From positions 32,511,627-32,575,626 of the forward strand of contig OX328097.1 of the NCBI GenBank assembly GCA_946811185.2: 64,000 nt of DNA, given 5' to 3'. The translations under genes and the position numbers were made by a program. Below the pieces are notes generated by a model, which was given only the letters and a program-made list of their open reading frames with translations, did not search any database and was not told where the DNA came from. Below, in pieces: positions 28,159-40,100 of the stretch. The number at the start of each line of letters is the position of its first letter. Position 1 is the stretch's first letter. This stretch comes from Hippopus hippopus. Lineage: Eukaryota > Mollusca > Bivalvia > Cardiida > Cardiidae.

Positions 28159-31100
28159 AATTTTAGCCTTTGTCTTATGTCATATATATATACACTTACA
28201 TTAAACCTTCGAACCTTGCACACATGACTTTCGATGCTTTTTGAACAGTGTCAGTCTAGATTCGACTTTACAAAAAAGATGCGACTCAAAATAACAATGC
28301 CCAAATGCATGATTTTGAAATGGCATTTTTCACTTTATCATTAAACAAGAGGGCCATGATGACCCTGAAGTCGCTCACCTGATACTTTTGACCAAACATG
28401 ACCCATTTTCATCCTGACCAACTTTCCTGAGTAGTGGATTGAAAATGTGGCCTCTAGAGCGTACACAAGCTTTTCCTAAGATCTGACCCACTGACCTAGT
28501 TTTTGACCCAACATGACCCATTTGCACACTCCTCCAAGAAATCATCAAGACAAACATTCTGACCAAGTTTCGTGAGCATTGAACTGAAAATATGGCCACT
28601 AGAGCTTACACAAGGTTTTCTAAGATTTGACATGGTGACCTAGTTTTTGACCCGATGTGATCCATTTTTAACTTGTCCGAGTTATCATCAAGACAAACAT
28701 TCTGACCAACTTTCAAGTGATTTGGACCAAAAATGTGGCCTCTAGAGCGTACACAAGGTTTTTCTAAGATTTGACCTAGTGACCTAGTTTTTGACCCAAC
28801 ATAACCCATTTTCAAACTCGTCCAACATTTTATCAAGACAAACATTCTGACCAACTTTCATGAGTATCTGACAGAAAATGTGGCCTCAAGAGCGTACACA
28901 AGATTTTTCTAAGATTTGCCCTAGTGACCTAGTTTTTGACCCGACAGAACTCATTTTAAAATTTATCTGAGATATCATCAAGACAAACATTCTGAACAAA
29001 TTTCGATAGTTTTAGAATGAAAATGTGGCCTCTAGAGCGTACACAAGATTTTTCTAAGATTTGACCTAGTGACCTAGTTTTTGACCGGACATGACCCATT
29101 TTTGAACTCGTCCGAGATATTATCAAGACAAACATTCTTACCAAGTTTCATGAGTATCGGACTGAAAATGTGGCCTTTAGAGCGTACCCAAAGTAAAAGT
29201 TGACGAAGCATGACGGACGACGCACGACGGACGACGGACACATGAACATATGAACATATATTTTTTTATTGGACAAGCACAAGTGTACATAGTCAAATAT
29301 TGCATGATTCATATAACAAAGCATTTGTCAAGGCCTCTCTCTCTCCTTCCCTCTCTCTCTCTATCACACAATTTCTCTACTTCACTCTCTCTTTCTCTCT
29401 ACCCCTCCCCCCCCCCCCGAAAAAAAAAAAAAAAAAAAAAAAAACTGCTTATAAGTGAGGATGACATACGAAAGGAGTTTCACTCAATTTGTAAAAGATG
29501 ATGATTAATATGTTTATAAAAAGCTTATATTATACCAACACAATGATGATATAACCATTAGTTGTACAGAAAATGAAATCGCACTGATAATGCAGATTCG
29601 ATATATTGTGCTACATTTGAAATTGTTCTTTTTTCTTGTTTGTTGAAAAGTTCAACCAACTTATACATACTTGGACTTCTAAAATAGAAACCATCTATGT
29701 ACTGCCTGCGTAAAATACTATACTTTGGACATATAAACATAAAGTGAAATTCGTCCTCTACCTCGTTCATATTGCACAATAAACACACTCTTTCATTTCG
29801 CGGTGTTCTGTTACTAGAAAATCTGCCTGTTTGAATCCGAAGAGAGTGTGCTGAGATTCTAAGTCGACAAAGGTGGGAGCGAAGTGAAATAGGCAAAATG
29901 TTTAAATACTCTTCGAAACAAAGAGAAGATTTTATATTTTTGTATAGTATTAAAGAGCTACTGTCCCTGATATTTGAAAACCATTCTTGCTTGAAGCAAT
30001 CTACCATTTTCTCCTTCAAAAGGCTCAAAATAAGTACTGGGTTATAAGAAGCGGGATTATTAAAAACATCCGAAAAACCATAAATATCTAAAATACTTTT
30101 AACGTTAAAAACCCAATTTTTCTTACCACATTTAACATCATGTAGTGACTGTAAATAAACACTTTTCAATATAATATTTTCTGTTTGCAGCACTTTGAAC
30201 CAATACTTAATAATCTTATGATATCGTAGTATATACATCGGAAATCGACCGAGCTCTCCATAGACAGCCATCGTACTCGTACTTGTTCGTACTTGTAAAA
30301 TACGTTTACAAAACTTAGGATGTATTCGTTCGATAGCTTTAGACTTACTGAATCCCCACGTTTCGCTCGAGTAATTTAGGATAGACCCGACGAATGCATC
30401 AAATAACCGACACAAAATACTTGTCTTAAGTTTATATTTAAGGCAGTTATTCAATAATACATTTAGCGCTTTCAAGGCTTTACCTGATATATATTCTTGG
30501 TTTAAATTAAAAGTCCCTGTATAACTGAAAACTGTACCTAGATAGTTAAAATTATCAACTGATTCCAGAAATTGTCCATTAATTGTCCATCTCTCGTTAT
30601 TTTTAAGCCCCCCTCTTTTTCTAAATACCATAGTTTTAGTCTTATTTACATTAACCTCCAGTCCCCATGTATTACAGTAATCGTATAGTCTATCCAAGTT
30701 AACCTGCAGCTCTTCTGGCGTTTTACCAAAGATTACCATATCATCTGCAAAAAGGAGGATAATTATAGTCAACTGGTCCAATTTAATACCAGAGTCAGGA
30801 TCCTGTTGTAAAAAGAGTTCCAAGTCCTCTAGGAAGAGTGATACCAAAATTGGTGAAATTGTCTCCCCCTGTCTCAGTCCAGATGAGAAATCAAAGAAGT
30901 CGGACGTTTCATTATGGCTCCGAACACAAGAACTGACTTTGCTATACATATCTCGGATAACACGGAGTAGTTTCCCCTGGATACCACTTTTATACAATTT
31001 ATACCAAAGTGCGTGTCTGTTAATCGAATCGAAACATTTCTTTAGGTCGACAAAGGCACAATATAATCGTTTATTTTCGCTAAGAAAATTCTGGACAATA

Positions 31101-34100
31101 TTCAGTAAAATAAAAATTGCATCAGATGTCGACAAACCCTTTTTGAAGCCAAACTGGGCGTCTGATATGACTGAGTGATCTTCACAAAACTTAGTAATTC
31201 TGTTATTAAGAATAGTTGTAAATAACTTAGATAAACAACTGAGAAGTGTAATCCCTCGGTAATTATTAACGTCATCTGTCGCACCTTTTTTGTGGATCGG
31301 GATTATAATACCTTCTGACCACTTGTCCGGGAAAACGCCCGAGTCCAAAATGCCGTTAAAAATGTCGCATATATGAGACGATAAAATGTCTATACTCTCA
31401 ATTAAATATTCGTTCATGATTTCATCGCTACCCATAGACTTGCATCTTTTTAACGATTTTGTAGCTTTCAGTAATTCAGAGTAAGTGATCGGCGAATTAA
31501 GTTCATCAAAAGCACTATCTTCAATAGTAAAATCATGTGTAGAACAGAAATCCTCAGCTTCCTGGTTAGATACATTGAAAACATCTGATCCAAGAGAAGA
31601 AAAATATTCTTTAAATTCTGAGATAGAGACTGGAGGGTTTTTATGTTGTTTCTTTTTAAAAAATTTCCAAAACTGCTTCGGATTACTCTTCTTCATATCA
31701 CAAATTTGGGCGATTTTTATATTTTCATAATTCTTTCTCTTCTGTCTACACAGTTTTTTGTAATCTTTCTTCAATTTGCAAAACTGCTGTCGATTAAAAT
31801 CTGATCTATTCCTATTAAATGAATTCAAAGCATTTTTGTATTGCTGACGTGCCTTACGGCAGTCATTGTCAAACCAATCTGAGTCTTTACATAGTTGTTT
31901 CTCTGAGAAGTCATTTGTGCATGACCGCTCAGAATAATCCTTCCGAAATAACGGCTTTGCTATTTCGGTAATAGTCGACGAGAACTGATTTACTATATGA
32001 TTCACAGAAACTCTACTGTTGACATTAATGTTTGTAACTAGACTGTTAAAAAATGATAACTTTTCGATCAGAGAAGACCGGAAAATATTCCGAAATTTGT
32101 CATCCCATTTGTAAACAGATGTTTGAGAACCTTCACAAACATCCGATACAAAGGATCCCTTAAGTGTAAAAGATAAAAAAGCATGGTCACTGTACACATT
32201 AAATGACCCGACTGAAAAATCTTCAAGTATATAAAATGAATCTGGTTTTGACACCAAGTAATCGATTACAGACATACTGTTGCTTTTAACATAGGTAAAT
32301 TGTCCGTGTAGATCATTGAAAAGCCGTCCATTAACAATACGGAGTCCCGTGGACTTGCAAAGATCAAGCATGCGTGTACCGAAACCGTTACAAGCATGAT
32401 CCATTGTGGACCGCGGCATGTTAAGGTCTGGGGTATATTCATCATCATCAATACACGAGTTAAGTTTATCACACACAATAAAATCATTCTTACTCCCTAC
32501 CCTACTATTCCAATCTCCCACTATGTACAATAAACCTTGGTTTTCAAACTCAAAAATGTCATTTTCTAACAAACTGAAAAGATCAATATTTATATATTTG
32601 TATGCAGGGGAGTCCTCACCCCAAATATATACGCCACCTATAAAAACGTCCTTCTCAAATCCGAAAAATTTGTGATCTAATCTGACCCAAATAACAGTAT
32701 CATAATGGTTACGGACAAGTTCGATCCCGGGCTTCAGATGGTCTTTATAATAAAGCACTACTCCTCCACTGTTTCTTTTTGCTCGACGATTTTGGAATTT
32801 CCTATAAAAGTTGTGAGACGTGTAACCAGAAAAATCAACATCACTGTCTTTGTCAGTCCAAGTTTCAAACAGGAAAACAATATCATTTTGAGAAATAAAG
32901 GAACTAAATTCAGCCGACTGTTTTTTCTCAGATGTTAAACCATTCACATTCCATGAGAAGATCTTGATATCATCCCCTGCGCATCGTTAGTCTGTCTTCA
33001 CCGGCTTGCCTTCAACGTACAGCGTATCATAGGATATCCATGCCCTCTTACCTTCCTTCTTGTACTCCTTCAGTTTTGGAATAAGCTTGCGCCTTTTACT
33101 AATAATCTCCTGAGGAAATTGCTCAGTCACAAAAAACTTTGTTCCCTGAAGTGTTTTCCACTGTTTGCGAACATACTCTCTGTCTTTAAAGGAAGCAAAC
33201 TTGGCCACTATTGTCCTACACTTACGTTCTGATCTCTGTCCAATCCGATGTACCCTTTCAAACTTCATACTCTCAACTAAGTCTTTTGCTATTTTCATTT
33301 TATCAAGTAAAAATTGCCGAAAACGTTATGGGAAAAGAAGAACACAGCACGATCACAAAAGCTCACCTTAAAGCGCTCAGGTGAGCTAAAAATAGCTGAA
33401 TAGGTTTAGGATTGAACTGATAAAGAAGTACATGAATTGTGACAATTTTGGTTAAAATCTTTAGATGTAGTTTTAAAATTCATTTTTCTGTCATCAACTT
33501 ATACTTGGACCGACCGTACAGTAGCAGATAGTCATTTTCACTGTAATTTTCTGACTTTCAAATGGTGTGCTTTAAATGTTAAATTTTATGCATTTTAACA
33601 TCTGCATTGTTTACTTTTGGCCACTGTCGGGCCTTTAATCTTTTTTTTTTAATTTGATTCTTTCATTGAATGTTGACTAGCAGAGGCAGTTTAATATGTT
33701 ACAAGTACCAAAATTTATAGATAGGTGCACTGGTATAATCGAAGTTTTGTTGAAAATGGCCTTAAATACCTAAGCTTCAAGCAAATTAACTTGAGCTTTG
33801 CTCTGTGAAAAAGGGGCTTAATGCGCAGTCCACAATTTGCCATTGGTAAATTTTCTACATGTCTGAGGACCATGCTACTTAAGAATTCAGCCGGTGTGTT
33901 AGACAAAATGGATTTTATGGATCCATAATTATGCGTTGATTTGCTTAGTATATTGCACCACGGAGATGCATTAAACTCCCATTAGCCAGAGCATGGCTCA
34001 TTTGTATTTCTCAGAACATATAAGCCATGCTCTGTGAAAAGGGGGTTTAATGCATCTGCAAAAAGTGTCCACCCAGGTAAGCCTGCGCAGTCCGCGCAGG

Positions 34101-37100
34101 CTTACCTGGGTCGAAACATTTTGCTATTGGTCAATTTTCTGCATGTCAAAGGAGCAGTCTACCTCATGATTCAGTCTGTTATAAGACCAAGCGGATTTCA
34201 TGGACCCAGAATCATATAATGATTTGCTTGGTACAATGCGTGACAAAAGATAACTAAACCCCCTTAGCGCCAGAGCGCCGTTCAATTAGATATTTGTAGA
34301 ATCACAGCTGATATAATATAAAACAATTTATCTTTTCAGGCAATGCAAGAATCAGTATTTTGTTTACTCGACACAATAGGAGATTTAATGTACATCATCG
34401 ACATATTTGTACATTTAAGGGTCTCCTTTTACGAAGATGGGTGCTTGGTAAGTACCTTTCAAGTCTTTACAAACAATAAAATTTTAGATTGGTACAAACT
34501 GAAAGCATTTGCAGACGACAGACAGAAAGAGGTTCAAATGTCGGAAGTGTCTAAAACGGGTAAGAAAACGTTATGGGAAAAGAAGAACATGCTGGTAACC
34601 AGCATTTTTTACTTTTCCCACAATGTCTTCCAAAGCCCTTTTCCCCAGAAAAACACTGGATTGTATGGTAAAGGTTTAAAACGCTCGGTACACCATAAGA
34701 TTATCCCGAGAGATTTCATCGTAAAATAGCCTACGCCAAAAAAAAGAAGAGGATGCAGGGAAATGCGCACGCATAGTATAGGAAGTAAACAAAGTATCAA
34801 AGATGGTGCTAACAAGCAGCATTGAATAGAGCAATGGGAATACTTCGTGGTAATTATGAGGTCTGCATCATTTTTATGAAATACACCCCTGCAGTATGCA
34901 AATTACCCCACACCTCATTACCATATTTCGGGCCTTGCCTCGTACGATGTATTGAGGGTGTCAAACGTAATCATCCTATTAATCAAAGCTTCAGCGAAGT
35001 AGACAACGTTCTGGTATCCTTTCCCAAACTACCTATTTGCATTTAATGGCTTCCTTTAAAGTCCTCAACTGTTTTTCATCAAAGAAGGCATGTGGCTTTA
35101 AGAAAGGATTTCTCTTTACGTACAAACTAGTGCTGAGTAGCGGTAATCAGCATTTTTGCCTATTCTCACAAAGTGTTCTGTCCTTTCAAAGAAAATGCGC
35201 ATCGCTTGAGCCAAACTTAATATGTCATCTGCATAGTCATACAAGTCTGAAATGGTTTCCTATGATAAAGAGTTAAACACTTTATAATGTCAGAACTTTG
35301 ATTAAAAAATGGTTTGACTTTGACTGTATTACAGGTTTTAAATCCAAACCGTATTATAGAACGTTATTCCAAGAGTAGAAAGTGTATGATAGATCTGCTA
35401 GCGGTGCTACCTTTAGGAACAGTCTATAATGTCATTTCCGGTAAGCTTTGTGTACCCTATGTCAAACTGCTCTTTTTTACGCTCGACATTTACACCTCTT
35501 TTTATGCATGACTTACATTATGCAAATGAGTTCACCCGATACAGTGCTGTAACCACTGAGGAGATAAATAAATCAAACGGACGGTAACAATGAAGACATA
35601 AATTAATCAAACGGACAAAGCTCGACAGATGCAGGTATTTCAATGTCAACGCTGTCTTTGTCAGAGTATCTGGCAAAGAAGGAGACAGTTTTGATCGAAG
35701 ATCACATTACACAGTCCAGTGTTAGAAACGAACTCCCAACCGAGTTCTTAATTAGACTCCAAAGGCGAGTTCAGCTGAAATTCTGGGGTCGACTCGATGA
35801 ACAAGGGTTCCAGTAATTAGAGTTCTTACTCGAAGGCATTTTACGTCTAACCTTTACTGGGGTCAAGTTTACTTCAACATCTGATTCATCGAGTTTAAAG
35901 ATGGCGGCCGACGAAGCAGATATGTGCAACTATTAAATGAAGCAGAAAAAACTATCAGATCTGTCATACTATCAAATATTTATCTATGCAGCACAGCAGC
36001 CAAAAATTAGCAGGCAAATACAATTTCTGCATATAGTCTCCCACGAATTATACATAAAAATGTTATCTGCACTTGATTTACATGTGTTTATTTGATCGAA
36101 TGATCGACTAAATGTCACATTCTTTCGTGCAACTATTTCATCACCGTATGCAGTCGACAACCAAATATTTCAATAAGGGTCAACATCTTGCAGGGAACTC
36201 GCTTGAGTAGTTCGTCGTTTTGCTGAATCGATGCTTTCGCATCTAAATCAAGTCCTAAAAATATTTTGAAGGTTGCTTCAAGGGTTTCAGATGAACTTGG
36301 CCCGTGTTGAAGAGTTTTCAATTGAAACCCGAGGGTTGTTTACGTAAAAAATCACTCTTTCAGTTTGTAAAGATTGATGAAAAAGATATTTCGGCTGACG
36401 AATTTTCCACCGCAAAGTTAAGGGTTTAAACAGAGACTAACGCGGCCGTAGATGTCATTAAACAAAATCTTTAAACAATACATAATACTTTATAGGGTTT
36501 GTTTTTCAGGGATTGGGCTGATCATTAATCTATATCCTTTACCAGGATTCTCAGGTGAGTATATCTTAACTGGTCTGGGGCTGTTATCACCAAACTCCAA
36601 AAATTGCTCTGATATAGAATTCCGAGTTTATTCAAGTAGGAGGCCAAGAATGCTTCAGTCAATCAGACGGCTTTTCTTGGAATTCAGCATAAGAACTGAA
36701 GTTAGAAAGGTCGGTGAATTAAAGTAGTCTGCAATTTACTGGGTACGCTTTTTTGAGCGGTGTTAGATGCAGTCAGTTCATTAACACACATTTTTCACTT
36801 TTAACATTTCTACAGTGAATGCGGTTTTGAAAGCATTTGAGGAGAATAACATTTTGTTTGTAAGTTTTCTAAGTTGTATGCTGTAGACCTGCTAAAGGTA
36901 TTGAGGGTCAAATGAACTGTGAATACTAATAAACTGGCCCTTTTATAGGAGCTATTGCTTTTAGCGATTTTCTAGATACGATCTAACAAGACCATGTCTT
37001 CCTGCAAACGTATTTCATTTGAGTCATTTATTAGGTCTACGGGTAGTTCTTGATTCGCGTCCTGCACTTAAGCGACGTTCTGCTGAAACATCATGCATGA

Positions 37101-40100
37101 CACTACTATACCAAGCAAGTAGTTGCACAGTATGTATCCATTTTGTCAGACAACTGGCTGAATAATGAGGTGGAATGGGGCATTGATATGCAGAAAACTA
37201 ACCGATAACAAAAAGTTTCGACCTATGTCAGCCTGCGCGCACTGCGCAGGCTGACATGGATCGATACTTTTTGCAAATACATTAAACCAACTTTTCACAT
37301 AGCGTGATTCATATCATTCTTCATAACTTTATATTTCATTGTCTCTCCCAGGAGATATGTACATTGTATTGGCCAGACTACCAAGATTACTGAAATATCC
37401 AACGATGGTGAAATTCTTCGACTCAACTGACAGGTAAGTAATTTCCTGAAAATCAATAAGGTATTCGGATTTTTATATAAATATCAAACTTAATCTTTAC
37501 TAAAAGACCCTACTAGGATGAAGACTTTTAAATACATCGTTGGAAAAGAATAAAATGCTGATGAACAGCATTTCCTCAATTTTCTCACGTAGATATACAA
37601 TGAATTGTTGATTTGCTTTTTGAAAGAAACAAAAAAAAAAAAAAAAAAAATCTGAAAGGGAGCAGCGTTTGTTGTTTGTCAAAGTCATAGAATGTCGTGT
37701 AAGAATATTAAGAGCAGTAATGCAGTCTTTAATGCAATTTTTATTCAAAACCTAATATCATAAAATACAACAGAAATACCACACAAGTAAAAATAAATCA
37801 CGTAGATACTTACTAATCTGTATTTCTCACTTTTCCGGAGTACCGTAGTGTATTCTTGCTCCAACATTTACATATTTACATCCAAGTCTTCCGAGAAAAC
37901 AAAATAAATAAAGAAAGAAAAATCGGCTAACTCAATGCTTTCGGACATTCAAGTTTCTTCGAAAGGGAAATATTTAAATATTTTTGCTGCTTAGCAATCG
38001 ATGAAACATTCACAAAAACACCTACCAATAAATTCAATTATAATAGTAGAAAACAAATAACAAATAATGTTATTTTTTGTTTTTCTTTGGGGGGGGGGGG
38101 GCTATGTATTACAAATGACAGTCAAGAGCACTCACGCAAACTGTTACTGAATCAATAGTTATATTTATCAAGCATTTTTGTCAGTCGTTCCTCAATTAGG
38201 CCAATCTTTATGGCAAGCTTCCGGAATTTATGACGTACTTCTTCCTGTATCAAATGGAAGGACATCGCTAAAAGAGCCATTCCAAACACCAGATACATGA
38301 TACAGATCACCCGCCGCCCATCGCTGTCCCAGTTTGTGTTCACCATACCTGGAACAAAATCTCCGAACCCGATTGTTGATAGAGTGATGAAGCAGAAATA
38401 GAAACCAATCAAAAAGTCCCAATCCTGCTCCCATGACGTAAACAAAATAGCTCCACCAATGATATATCCTGTAACAAGTAAAAGACAAACTGATATCGGT
38501 ACAAAGTCACGTGTAGATTTTAGGCGTTCTTTTAGTCGCAAATCATCCTCTTCAAAGTCGTGTATGGATAGATCGCTGAGAGTTGACGATGGCCTTTTTG
38601 CATCTTCACTGGTTTTGGGAGAAACTGGACGTTGAAGATCAAACTCTATAGAGTCTTCTGGTATAATGGAGAGATCATAAACTGGAGAAATAACTCTATC
38701 AAAGGTTTGTACCATGTGTGCCGAGGAACAGACTGACATTTTGCGGTGAAGGTCGAATCTTTCAAGGCTGTTTCGCTTATTACAGTGCAGCGATAGACTT
38801 CTTTGGCGACCGTGCTCTTTGGTGTCCTTTACAGTCTCCGATTCAACGCTTGGTTTTAATTCGAAGGTTTCATCTTCGTCACTTGATATTTCTTCAATAG
38901 AAGGAATGATTCTAGCTTCAATCTCTTCTATGAAATCTTTACTGTCTTTACTTCTCGTCGACATTCGCCTGTGAATCATGTTTGAAACCAAAGACTGTTT
39001 ACTGTGAGCCCAGTGCTTAATCTCCTTGGTTTTGTTGCGAAGTCTTTTGAGGAATCGTTTCTTCACACGTCGCCTTTTAAGTTTTATATACTGGTAGGTC
39101 ATGTTGGTACAACTCAGTCTGTATCCAATTCTGAAGAAGCCTGCCAGCATATCGCCAATATTTCTCAACCACAACATCGTCAAGGGGATCCCGATACTGG
39201 CGTAGATAATTGAGACCAATCGACCACCATCTGTCTTCGGAGTCACATTGCCATAACCTGAAAAAGATGAAACGCAAACATCTAGAATAGAGTATTCACC
39301 TCAACAACCATTCTGAGCATCATTCTAGTCCTAAATTAAAAAAACTTGCAATCGGGTTGGTTGTTGAATACAGGCTATGGTGAGTGATTCTTAAGTCGAG
39401 TTTTAACATATTACCATTGTTTCCGTATCGACATACTAAAGTGAGTCTAGCTTATACAGAAAAATTAAAATAAAACCAGCCTTTTCCATGTATTTTCATA
39501 TTTACAAAACATTTTAAGGCTATACTTGTATATTCAGGCGCAATTAGACATAGCAAGAGTTTTGATGTGATTTATTAGATAGACACAGCAAAGCAAAGTT
39601 ATTAAACGTAGAAGAAATCTGCATGTGACGATCTGGACGTATGCTGTAGTCATATAGCCGGCCATACTGTTGCCTTTGACAAGAGTATCATATTATAGGT
39701 TCCAAGAAGACTATTAAATTTTCAACGAAAGGTGATTTAGTGGAACTGTACCTAAACACATTTCCGATGCCTCTAACGACTTATGGCCACGACAAACGCG
39801 GAAGGGCACAAATTCAATACTCCAATCGACAAGATATGACATTGTTAGAACCACTTTTGTAATAAAACGGATATTTGTAACAAAATTTTCAACAGACATC
39901 ACCAACATGTATAGTACTGTTTGCAGACAAGATTCTCAGGCACAGGTTCAGAAGAAGCTTAAGTAAAAACGAATTATGATCTTTGGCGATACTGAAAAGG
40001 AACAAGGTTAATAGTGAGTTTAGAAATTGTTATTAATGCCAGTCGGAAAAGTAGCGATCGTGTCTACATAGAGTAATTTTGAACTATGCAATAGCTATGT

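Larger units (their letters stand above)
29250..33318 (-). mobile_element. 5'-truncated L1/Tx1-like LINE with open ORF2
   Basis: A non-LTR retrotransposon on the minus strand: the C-terminal part of ORF1, a complete ORF2 and a 3' UTR of about 300 bases that reads (on the plus strand) CT-rich microsatellite, poly-C and a long poly-A, then AATAAA on the element strand near its end. It is truncated in ORF1. It interrupts a 145-bp-repeat element whose two halves lie at 28344-29240 and 33345-33391. Exact target duplications could not be recognised. Confidence 0.85.
28344..33391. mobile_element. 145-bp tandem-repeat element, split by the LINE
   Basis: The left part (28344-29240) holds about five imperfect 145-bp units, each with CCTAGTTTTTGACC and ATCAAGACAAACATTCTGA, then a GACGGACGACGGAC-type tail. 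The right end (33345-33391) ends in CAGGTGAGC, the inverse of GCTCACCTG at 28373-28381. It looks like a non-autonomous element with an internal array; it shows no coding capacity of its own. Confidence 0.7.

Noticed and set aside
30939..32938. Plus-strand open frames of up to 89 codons within the LINE
   Set aside because: Shadows of the minus-strand ORF2, which has full catalytic motifs.
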